A DNA stretch of 64,000 nucleotides from contig NC_092672.1 in NCBI RefSeq assembly GCF_964355755.1, forward strand, positions 33,352,501 through 33,416,500. Direction: 5' to 3'. Below the pieces are notes generated by a model, which did no database searches, was not told the origin of the DNA, and was given only the letters and a program-made list of their open reading frames with translations. Origin of the DNA: Antedon mediterranea (lineage: Eukaryota > Echinodermata > Crinoidea > Comatulida > Antedonidae). A program made the translations under genes and the position numbers. Below, piece after piece: positions 33,801 through 44,400 of the stretch (position 1 is its first letter; each line of letters begins with the position of its first letter).

Positions 33801-36800
33801 AACGTTGTTCCTGATTCTGTTGTAAACGATAGAAACGTTGTTGGTGCTAGAGTTGTTGCATTTGTCTCATTAGTGATTTGCTGCAACGTTGTTCCTGGTT
33901 CTGTTGTAAACGATAGAAACGTTGTTGGTGCTAGAGTTGTTGCATTTGTCTCATTAGTGATTTTCTGCAACGTTGTTCGTGATTCTGTTGTAAACGATGG
34001 AAACGGTGTTGGTGCTAGAGTTGTTGCATTTGTCTCATTGGTGATTTGCTGCAACGTTGTTCCTGATTCTGTTGTAAACGATAGAAACGTTGTTGGTGCT
34101 AGAGTTGTTGCATTTGTCTCATTAGTGATTTGCTGCAACGTTGTTCCTGATTCTGTTGTAAACGATGGAAACGTTGTTGGTGCTAGAGTTGTTGCATTTG
34201 TCTCATTAGTGATTTGCTGCAACGTTGTTCCTGATTCTGTTGTAAACGATGGAAACGCTGTTGAGTCTACAGTTGTTGCATTTGTCTCGTTAGTGGCTTG
34301 TTGTAACGTTGTTCGTGATTCTGTTGTAAACGATGGAAACGGTGTTGGTGCTAGAGTGGTTGCATTTGTCTCATTAGTGATTTGCTGCAACGTTGTTCCT
34401 GATTCTGTTGTAAACGATGGAAACGTTGTTGGTGCTAGAGTTGTTGCATTTGTCTCATTGGTGATTTGCTGCAACGTTGTTCCTGATTCTGTTGTAAACG
34501 ATAGAAGCGTTGTTGGTGCTAGAGTTGTTGCATTTGTCTCATTAGTGATTTGCTGCAACGTTTTTCCTGATTCTGTTGTAAACGATAGAAACGTTGTTGG
34601 TGCTAGAGTTGTTGCATTTGTCTCATTAGTGATTTGCTGCAACGTTGTTCCTGATTCTGTTGTTAACGATAGAAACGTTGTTGGTGCTAGAGTTGTTGCA
34701 TTTGTCTCATTGGTGATTTGCTGCAACGTTGTTCCTGATTCTGTTGTAAACGATAGAAACGTTGTTGGTGCTAGAGTTGTTGCATTTGTCTCATTAGTGA
34801 TTTGCTGCAACGTTTTTCCTGATTCTGTTGTAAACGATAGAAACGTTGTTGGTGCTAGAGTTGTTGCATTTGTCTCATTAGTGATTTTCTGCAATTTTGT
34901 TCCTGATTCTGTTGTAAACGATAGAAACGTTGTTGGTGCTAGAGTTGTTGCATTTGTCTCATTAGTGATTTGCTGCAACGTTGTTCCTGATTCTGTTGTA
35001 AACGATGGAAACGCTGTTGAGTCTACAGTTGTTGCATTTGTCTCATTTGTGATTTGCTGCAACGTTGTTCCTGATTCTGTTGTAAACGATAGAAACGTTG
35101 TTGGTGCTAGAGTTGTTGCATTTGTCTCATTGGTGATTTGCTGCAACGTTGTTCCTGATTCTGTTGTAAACGATAGAAACGTTGTTGGTGCTAGAGTTGT
35201 TGCATTTGTCTCATTAGTGATTTGCTGCAACGTTGTTCCTGATTCTGTTGTAAACGATAGAAACGTTGTTGGTGCTAGAGTTGTTGCATTTGTCTCATTA
35301 GTGATTTGCTGCAACGTTGTTCCTGATTTTGTTGTAAACGATAGAAACGTTGTTGGTGCTAGAGTTGTTGCATTTGTCTCATTAGTGATTTGCTGCAACG
35401 TTGTTCCTGATTCTGTTGTAAACGATGGAAACGTTGTTGGTGCTAGAGTTGTTGCATTTGTCTCATTAGTGATTTGCTGCAACGTTGTTCCTGATTCTGT
35501 TGTTAACGATAGAAACGTTGTTGGTGCTAGAGTTGTTGCATTTGTCTCATTGGTGATTTGCTGCAACGTTGTTCCTGATTCTGTTGTAAACGATAGAAAC
35601 GTTGTTGGTGCTAGAGTTGTTGCATTTGTCTCATTAGTGATTTGCTGCAACGTTTTTCCTGATTCTGTTGTAAACGATAGAAACGTTGTTGGTGCTAGAG
35701 TTGTTGCATTTGTCTCATTTGTGATTTGCTGCAACGTTGTTCCTGATTCGGTTGTAAACGATGGAAACGGTGTTGGTGCTAGAGTTGTTGCATTTGTCTC
35801 ATTAGTGATTTGCTGCAACGTTGTTCCTGATTCTGTTGTAAACGATGGAAACGTTGTTGGTGCTAGAGTTGTTGCATTTGTCTCATTGGTGATTTGCTGC
35901 AACGTTGTTCCTGATTCTGTTGTAAACGATAGAAACGTTGTTGGTGCTAGAGTTGTTGCATTTGTCTCGTTAGTGGCTTGTTGTAACGTTGTTCGTGATT
36001 CTGTTGTAAACGATGGAAACGGTGTTGGTGCTAGAGTTGTTGCATTTGTCTCATTAGTGATTTGCTGCAACGTTGTTCCTGATTCTGTTGTAAACGATAG
36101 AAACGTTGTTGGTGCTAGAGTTGTTGCATTTGTCTCATTAGTGATTTGCTGCAACGTTGTTCCTGATTCTGTTGTTAACGATAGAAACGTTGTTGGTGCT
36201 AGAGTTGTTGCATTTGTCTCATTGGTGATTTGCTGCAACGTTGTTCCTGATTCTTTTGTAAACGATAGAAACGTTGTTGGTGCTAGAGTTGTTGCATTTG
36301 TCTCATTAGTGATTTGCTGCAACGTTTTTCCTGATTCTGTTGTAAACGATAGAAACGTTGTTGGTGCTAGAGTTGTTGCATTTGTCTCATTTGTGATTTG
36401 CTGCAACGTTGTTCCTGATTCTGTTATAAACGATGGAAACGCTGTTGAGTCTACAGTTGTTGCATTTGTCTCATTTGTGATTTGCTGCAACGTTGTTCCT
36501 GATTCTGTTGTAAACGATAGAAACGTTGTTGGTGCTAGAGTTGTTGCATTTGTCTCATTAGTGATTTGCTGCAACGTTGTTCCTGATTCTGTTGTAAACG
36601 GTAGAAACGTTGTTGGTACTAGAGTTGTTGCATTTGTCTCATTGGTGATTTGCTGCAACGTTGTTCCTGATTCTGTTGTAAACGGTAGAAACGTTGTTGG
36701 TGCTAGAGTTGTTGCATTTGTCTCATTAGTGATTTGCTGCAACGTTGTTCCTGATTCTGTTGTAAACGATGGAAACGTTGTTGGTGCTAGAGTTGTTGCA

Positions 36801-38971
36801 TTTGTCTCATTAGTGATTTGCTGCAACGTTGTTCCTGATTCTGTTGTAAACGATGGAAACGCTGTTGAGTCTACAGTTGTTGCATTTGTCTCGTTAGTGG
36901 CTTGTTGTAACGTTGTTCGTGATTCTGTTGTAAACGATGGAAAGGGTGTTGGTGCTAGAGTTGTTGCATTTGTCTCATTGGTGATTTGCTGCAACGTTGT
37001 TCCTGATTCTGTTGTAAACGATAGAAACGTTGTTGGTGCTAGAGTTGTTGCATTTGTCTCATTAGTGATTTGCTGCAACGTTGTTCCTGATTCTGTTGTA
37101 AACGATAGAAACGTTGTTGGTGCTAGAGTTGTTGCATTTGTCTCATTAGTGATTTGCTGCAACGTTGTTCCTGATTCTGTTGTAAACGGTAGAAACGTTG
37201 TTGGTACTAGAGTTGTTGCATTTGTCTCATTGGTGATTTGCTGCAACGTTGTTCCTGATTCTGTTGTAAACGGTAGAAACGTTGTTGGTGCTAGAGTTGT
37301 TGCATTTGTCTCATTAGTGATTTGCTGCAACGTTGTTCCTGATTCTGTTGTAAACGATGGAAACGTTGTTGGTGCTAGAGTTGTTGCATTTGTCTCATTA
37401 GTGATTTGCTGCAACGTTGTTCCTGATTCTGTTGTAAACGATGGAAACGCTGTTGAGTCTACAGTTGTTGCATTTGTCTCGTTAGTGGCTTGTTGTAACG
37501 TTGTTCGTGATTCTGTTGTAAACGATGGAAAGGGTGTTGGTGCTAGAGTTGTTGCATTTGTCTCATTGGTGATTTGCTGCAACGTTGTTCCTGATTCTGT
37601 TGTAAACGATAGAAACGTTGTTGGTGCTAGAGTTGTTGCATTTGTCTCATTAGTGATTTGCTGCAACGTTGTTCCTGATTCTGTTGTAAACGGTAGAAAC
37701 GTTGTTGGTACTAGAGTTGTTGCATTTGTCTCATTGGTGATTTGCTGCAACGTTGTTCCTGATTCTGTTGTAAACGGTAGAAACGTTGTTGGTGCTAGAG
37801 TTGTTGCATTTGTCTCATTAGTGATTTGCTGCAACGTTGTTCCTGATTCTGTTGTAAACGATGGAAACGTTGTTGGTGCTAGAGTTGTTGCATTTGTCTC
37901 ATTAGTGATTTGCTGCAACGTTGTTCCTGATTCTGTTGTAAACGATGGAAACGCTGTTGAGTCTACAGTTGTTGCATTTGTCTCGTTAGTGGCTTGTTGT
38001 AACGTTGTTCGTGATTCTGTTGTAAACGATGGAAAGGGTGTTGGTGCTAGAGTTGTTGCATTTGTCTCATTGGTGATTTGCTGCAACGTTGTTCCTGATT
38101 CTGTTGTAAACGATAGAAACGTTGTTGGTGCTAGAGTTGTTGCATTTGTCTCATTAGTGATTTGCTGCAACGTTGTTCCTGATTCTGTTGTAAACGATGG
38201 AAACGTTGTTGGTGCTAGAGTTTTTGCATTTGTCTCATTAGTGATTTGCTGCAACGTTGTTCCTGATTCTGTTGTAAACGATAGAAACGCTGTTGAGTCT
38301 ACAGTTGTTGCATTTGTCTCGTTAGTGGCTTGTTGTAACGTTGTTCGTGATTCTGTTGTAAACGATGGAAACGGTGTTGGTGCTAGAGTTGTTGCATTTG
38401 TCTCATTAGTGATTTGCTGCAACGTTGTTCCTGATTCTGTTGTAAACGATGGAAACGGTGGGGCGGTAGAAGCTGGAGTTGTTGTTTGGAACAAATTAGT
38501 TGGGGGAAAATTCGTTAAAGCATCTGTCAAAAACAATTTTATTCCATTTATCACTAAAGTTTTAATTAATTATAGAATACATATAACAGCATGAGGCTGC
38601 ATAACACAATGTCATTCATTGTTTTATTTCAATTTACTTATGAAAAGCAAATTATGATAATTTAAATGTAATTAGTACAAACATAATTAAGAACTTTGAT
38701 GTCAACAAATGTTGTGACTGTAGGTATAACGTTCCACTGATAAGTTAAATTTGCGCAATAAGGTGTTAAAGATGTATTTTCCTCGAAAAGATGAAAAATG
38801 AAGATTAATAATTAAATTTATAAATTTTCACTTATAAAAGGACAAAATAAACGATTCCCAATTGGCACCTCTTTTGTATATAAAATTTACAAAAATGTAC
38901 TTACCAGACGGTTCTTCTAGAAATATTACTACAACAGCCATTAAATATGGTAAACCGAATGCCGTATACAT
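24898..38971 (-). CDS. Gene C: mucin-HYR adhesion GPCR with giant stalk, predicted 3092 aa
   Basis: Twelve exons on the minus strand: 38971-38905 (signal, MYTAFGLPYLMAVVVIFLEE), 38523-31435 (mucin, 2363 codons), 31221-30997 (HYR), 28701-28664, 28564-28409, 28115-27797, 27625-27453 (GAIN), 27212-27054 (GPS), 26949-26834 (TM1), 26524-26259 (TM2-TM4), 25738-25672 (ECL2), 25501-24898 (TM5-TM7 and tail). The total is 9279 nt, whole codons, all open. GPS C-N-C-T-H-L-T and the TM6 FLLGLTW motif are intact. The tail has the same ENPAFESSEEDND block as A but ends A-S-V. An in-frame ATG at 39064 would add 31 residues; the shorter start matches A and B. The intron between HYR and the first GAIN exon carries an L1-like relic. 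The ligand is unknown; by family rule it signals through heterotrimeric G proteins. Confidence 0.87.
25800..25990. mobile_element. Possible retroelement tail in a gene C intron
   Basis: A T-rich block with TTTCGGCAATAAACATG, followed by AAGCCGAGGAGAGAC and CTGTCACCGGTAAGGTG, is absent from the matching introns of A and B. It looks like the 3' end of an inserted element in minus orientation. No coding remnant is seen. Confidence 0.3.
28760..30930 (-). mobile_element. L1-like LINE relic (C-terminal part) in a gene C intron
   Basis: The ORF at 30930-29978 encodes the region after the reverse transcriptase of L1-type LINEs. It includes a zf-RVT-like Cys/His cluster (HRWRLVNSPCCDTCN, KHMLVECITVKCLW) preceded by AHFNFKLLHRILPTNERL. 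The RT itself is missing. A long AT-rich 3' region with tandem repeats follows to about 28760. It sits between the HYR and first GAIN exons in the same direction as gene C. Confidence 0.7.
28784..29745 (-). repeat. Tandem repeats in the 3' region of the L1-like relic
   Basis: The block TATGTGGGTTCATCCCAC starts three degenerate units (28784, 29213, 29716) of roughly 430-500 bp. TATCTGTAACACATTTTCATT recurs at about 28949 and 29347. This is probably a repeated LINE 3' UTR. It is very T-rich on the plus strand and otherwise empty. Confidence 0.55.
30997..31221 (-). CDS. HYR-domain exon of gene C (75 codons)
   Basis: Single HYR module: PPTIECPSDISS, SPDWIVPIANDDE, MDTCSFYITV. Compared with A it has two further Cys (NCISKPGEC), so an extra disulfide is possible. 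Phase 1-1, with AG acceptor at 31223-31222 and GTAAGT donor. Confidence 0.85.
31435..38523 (-). repeat. Giant mucin VNTR exon of gene C (about 80 units of 84 bp)
   Basis: The main unit is 28 residues, TTFLSFTTESGTTLQQ then ITNETNATTLAP, with two N-glycosylation sequons (N-E-T and N-A-T). Variant units carry SRTTLQQATNE, TVDSTAFPSF or TPFPSF. The last five or so units (about 31450-31930) are A-like (VETDTT) and lack the sequons. Higher-order structure: rare variants at 32281 and 32721 recur at 34885 and 35325, an offset of exactly 2604 bp (31 units). A 6-7 unit block recurs near 36613, 37201 and 37705. The array therefore expanded recently and is probably length-polymorphic. Confidence 0.92.
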
Positions 38972-39119
38972 CGTAGAGTTGAGGACGTAAAGCGGTGATG
39001 ATAATAATACTAGTGACTCGTCTAAATCGCTCGAGTAAGTTGTACTATTAGAAATCAAACACATCTACATCTACTTGGGATTTTAGGCTGCCACTGTACG
39101 TTCAATTGTGTATCGTTTT

Positions 39120-39300
39120 TATAAACATTATTTGAATGAATATCCCACAAATCACAATACATGATCGTATGTGTGTTTTAGGTCATCATAATACATCTTC
39201 TTATTTGTATTATTCTTTCCAATAATCCATGAATTTATAATTTAATAACGCAAACCATAATATTATATTTATTGAAAATTTATATACAATTTAGTAGTCT
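39120..39300 (-). promoter_or_regulatory. Conserved 5' flank of gene C
   Basis: Shares ATAATCCATGAATTTATAA and the following AT-rich block with the flanks of A and B, about 250 bp upstream of the start codon. Probable promoter-proximal DNA. Confidence 0.35.
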
Positions 39301-41490
39301 CAACAACATCCGGGTATGAATTCTAAGCATAGTAATTATGACAAGTAAACCCGCAATTTACCTCAAATCAAAATTAATTTATTTATGTTTTACAGGCGTA
39401 TTTATTAATATTCTGACCCTGAAATGACTAGGAATTTTATTTGTCCCACGTGAAGCATTTGGTAAATACTGGTATATGCCTACTGTATTATTTTTTAATA
39501 GGCTCCAAAAGTGTTATTCACATTTTTAAAAGAACATACATTTTAATCTGTTGTGAAGGTTTTTAAATTGATAATTTGTCATGATTTCTGTGTTTGGACA
39601 AAGATGTCTGCGTATTTGTCATGATTCTCACAAACCTGAAGCTGTGCTTTATGTGAAAAATATTGCGACAAAAATCCAGTTGTTAAAGCTACCGGATCAT
39701 TAAACATGTTTAATATTTGTTGAGGCTTTGAATCTGAATTATAATTTTAATATTCAGTATTCTTGGTAAAAAATAATTATAATCTCTCATATTTATCCGT
39801 ACTAACTCAGGATTATTTAAAGTAGAATAGTTATAGGTTTTGCCGTTAAAGGTTAAAGTGAGGCAACGTACGTAAGTAATTTGACCAATCACAAACGATG
39901 GAATATTTGAACTGTATCACTTGTAATTCGTCAACTCAATTCCGCAGCCGAATCTCGGTACTGTATCTACTTCCAAAGTATCATAGGAATGTTCGGTACT
40001 ACAACATCACATGTGTTTCACATGTAGTAACCTAACCTTTAACATAACCTGACATGATACAGGGACCACATGTGATATAAATATGATGCTGTATTACCAA
40101 ATATTCCTATTAGATACATGTGGAGATACAGCACTGGCAATCTGTTGCGTCCAAGCTGGATGTATAAATGGGTACCTGATTAGATCAATCACAACGTTGC
40201 GTTGGTTACTAGCTATATTTATAGGAGAATATTTCTATACGTGTTTGATAAAAAAAAAGACCGGGGTAATAATAATGAAGCGCTTAGAAACATTGTGCAA
40301 TAAGCGGTATATAAGAATATTATTATAGGCGCGCTTACCACCTTTGATTAAGTTATCAGTGTGTATCTTCAAAGAGTGACGTCAATATTAAATAGCGCGC
40401 TCTCTATTGGTCTCTGTTTTTTATCAAGTAGTTCTCCTGGTTTCTGAGCGATTTATATAATATAGAAATCACCTTTATATCGTTTATATTGTTTTTGATT
40501 ATTTTTTTGTTGCTATCAATACCGTATACTACAAGAATGATATAAAACCCACAAGCATTATGTTTCTTCGAAATCAAATTTAATCAAAATTCTTGCTGGT
40601 GGTATTCTACATAAACACTTTATTTATTCTAAAATTATCCGGTGTGTATATACGGTAAATTAATTTACATAACCTAATGTCAATGTCCGTAAGTTCGATG
40701 ATACACTGTTTTTAGAAATGTTTTACCTCTCGCAACACGCAGATCAGCCGCGGCTAATTGAAAGCGTCAGCTTATACGCATGCGTATTCATATTTTCATA
40801 CCCTCCATTTTATTTCCTTGAGTTTTTCACTTCAGTGAAATTAGTAGGCCTATAATTTATAATAGTCAGCGAATAGTTTCTACTTTTTGCGAAGCGAAAA
40901 ATTGAGCAGTTATGACGCATTCAAATATGGACACGATCACTACTATATTTGGGCACATTACACTGTTTGTCGTTTGACAAATTAGTTTGATAGTGTAGAC
41001 ACAGCGTAGGAAATGAACATGGCAGCTATTAGTTCTTTTGTCACGTGTTTCATGAATATAATAGTATTCGGTGTTTTTGCATTATGAGTACAACATCCTT
41101 AATTTACACGTGTTTCCTGCAGTACAAAGTTTACATTTTAGTGCGCTGCTTATTATATTAGATTCATCACTGTTTAAAGGATAGTTCCTGGTTTAATATT
41201 GCTATTATTTGTTATAATATATAAACCTTTGGAATAACAATGATGTAACAAATATCTACCGTTAGTGGCACCATACTCGACAAACAAATGCGTACTTAAA
41301 TTAACGTAATCTAAATTCATTTTAACTGATTTCAGGCCACTGTTCATTTTATATTTGAGGGTGGAATGTTCTGTGTTCGTGTGCATGACATACTGTAAGC
41401 CTCCTGAGACTTAACTTTCTAAAAAAGTCGTTGAATGGCCGTTCACACCACAGAATGCTCGACCACCAAACAGCGATTCATATTATTTGT
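39301..41490. other. Intergenic region between genes C and D
   Basis: Holds distal gene C flank (39705-39925 matches 17400-17640) and half of a MITE-like element (about 40925-41000). No exon was recognised. Small ORFs at 39710, 40083 and 41174 look random. Confidence 0.45.
40925..41000. mobile_element. Right half of a MITE-like element
   Basis: Contains the CAAATATGG interior motif and ends AGTTTGATAGTGTAGAC, as in 4046-4195 and 47509-47663. The left inverted end is not present. Confidence 0.5.
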
Positions 41491-41491
41491 A

Positions 41492-44400
41492 TTAAATGTT
41501 TTCGTCACTAGTTTCAAATGCTGGATTTTGTACGTCAAAGGTACTAACGTTATTTCTTTGCGCTGTCCTGGTCGTCGATAACGTTGGCATGGTTGATGCA
41601 CTGTTGCTGCTGTCGTTAGTTGCTCTATGTGAACGATGTTGCGGTGAATAAGTTGTGTAACGTTTCTTTAAATCTTTAAATTCTTTCTGTCTGAACGTGA
41701 ACAAGTAGAATATTGCGACTCCCTGGAAAGAGTTAAACACGCAGAACAATATTACAAACACGTAATCAGCTTTGCTCTCAAAAGACATAAATCCCAAAAC
41801 CCATGTCAGGCCTAAGAGGAAAGATATAGCGATAGCGTTGAAGATCCGTTTCTTCTTCTCTTCTAGAGTTGAATCTTTATTCAGCATTGCGTTAGATCGC
41901 GAGCAGTATAAACTTTTCAGAACCAATACGAATATAATAGCGTTAAACACGATGGCGATTGCGATTGGAATAAGAACAGCGTAGATGAAGATATCGAATT
42001 CCATTGTGTTGATATAGCAACTGTAATAAAAAATAAATATAAATATTTACTAGTATCCATAAGAAAAAGAGCAGAGGAAAATTAGACTAATTGTCACAAA
42101 ATGCCAATTGTCACATAAACATCAATTGTCACATAAAGACCAATTGACATTGTAATGATTTTTTACCTAATTTTTGAGTGATTAAGATACAAAATGATGA
42201 AAAATTGAAATAGAAACAATAATATTACTGTACTTACAAGTCTTTGTTTTCATATAACGACACATCTACTGTTAGTAGAACTATCGGCGGTATGCACGGG
42301 AGCCCTAAACAAGATAAACGACAAATGTAATAAACATATAATATAACATATGTGCGGCTGTTGGGGCCAAACTAACAAATGCCAGTAAAAGATTGTCATA
42401 TACACGATACAAAAAAGGCAGGCTTAAATGAGGAAAGGACAAGCTCAAACGCGGAAAGGACAAGAGAAAATGCGGAAAGGACAAACGCGAAAAGGACAAA
42501 TGTAAACGCGCACGGAAAGGACAAACGCGAAAAGGACAAATGCAAACGCGCGCGGAAAGGACAAACGCGAAAAGGACAAATGTAAACGCGCACGGAAAGG
42601 ACAAACGCGAAAAGGACAAATGCAAACGCGCACGGAAAGGACAAACGCGGAAAAGATCAACTCAAACGCCGAAAGGAGCAATGCATACCCGAAAAGGACC
42701 AACTGAAGCGCGGAAAGGACAAACGTCGTAAACGTGCAACAAATCACAACGAAATGAAAGATCAGTCAATCTTATAATTCCTTATTTTTAATTGTCACTG
42801 ACCAAATCTCTAAGACTTACCCCAAGCAAAGATCAAGGAAAACCACAGCAACTTTGAGGTATTAGCGTTGAAAACTTTCACAAATAACAAGTACATATTG
42901 ACCGCTTCTACGGATGTCCATGCAACAGACGTCAACAGAAAGTAATGTAACAATACAGCTATTGTTGTACAAGCTACAGTTCCTGGAGTTGCAGTATCGA
43001 TGCCACATATGAATGTGATATACAGACAAGTTAGTGAGATGGAAAGGTTTAACAGTATTTTCTGAGGTTGACGTTTGCGAAGAGTTCTGTTGAAAAAAGT
43101 ATACGAATAGACATTATGAACTAACTTTAAAAAATGTATGTGAATTAAGACTTTCAACTTGTATCATCTGTTACAGACTGAATGTTTCTACTTTATCGTC
43201 ATTTATCCATGCATTTACAGAAATATGGATGCTTTCACATGGCGCCCGGATTCGGTTCTGCGCCCTGAATCCTGGCATGATGTGAAAGCAGCTTAACGTT
43301 TGTATTGTATATTGTAATGTTGATGAACGGTGTACTGTAACTTACTTTATTGATATGCTAACAACTATTGTCACCAGTAGGCAAAATATCGATACTCCAC
43401 AACCTACATACGTCACTATGTTCAAAAACAATTCGAAACCTTTCGACACCTTGTTATGAAACTGAAACATTAAAAAAACATTTTGAAAAATGAACGTTCT
43501 TTTATATATAAAAAAGATAAAACATTTTTCATTTGAGTGTTTTTATAAATTTGATTGGTTGTCCAAAGTAATTGAAGAACGGATTAAGAAATACAATAAG
43601 AGTGGAACGTACAAATAAAACAGCAAAATTTGTAAGATGTGTACAGTTACATGTAATACTGCCATCAGTGTTCATATAAACGCGCGTACATCCCTCTTCT
43701 GACCAATCACCAAATCCATTAAGAGTTGTGTTCCAAAATACACAAGTAGCATTTTGATTTCCATAAGCCTGCTGCTCCAATGAAAAATAACAAAATAAAT
43801 ATGTCATAATTTTATTTGTAAATTGTGACCCAGGTCTTTATGTGAATACAGTTGTTAATTGCATCATAGATTCGAAAAAAATAATGGTAGATTTTTACGT
43901 CTGTTTTCCATTTGTTGAATTCATTCGCGCGAACGAACGCAATTTTTCGCTGAGAAGACAATCCGTCGTTTGTCTGCTGAGCTTTTCGATTCACAAAAAG
44001 CCGAAAGAATTCGAACTACCAAATCTAAAGAACTAGAATTCGTCGCAGAAAGGAATTTAGAGGATGGAAACACGAATACGCATGCGTAGGCTGACGCTTT
44101 CGATTCGCGCGAACAAATTCGCCTATTGGAAAAAAAGGGAATTGGTTCGGGATTTTAGTTTTCTGAAATGACAGTAGTCTAATCACCTTAGGAGTATTGA
44201 AGACAATTTTAACAGGTTCTTCAAACACGGATGGAAGGCTGTTGTCATACACGGTGGCTGATAGAATAACACTTGATAATTTTAGATCTGGATAACTCGA
44301 CGACTGGAACAATTTTGAATTGTAATATGATGTAAAACTCACGTTGGACAACGCATTATCTGTTTAACAAATTAATGTGAAGCAGAGATATGCCTATTAT

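Noticed and set aside
31941-38594. 2217-codon plus-strand ORF over the gene C array
   Set aside because: Shadow of the mucin exon. Reading VVAFVSLVICCNVVPDS repeats is only the complement of the Thr-rich units.
38972-39064. Upstream in-frame ATG as start of gene C
   Set aside because: It would place 31 polar residues before the signal peptide. Genes A and B start at the equivalent of 38971.
42305-42747. Phe/Arg/Cys-rich ORFs on the minus strand (AFVLSVRVCICPF)
   Set aside because: Created by the GGACAAA-type minisatellite in a gene D intron.
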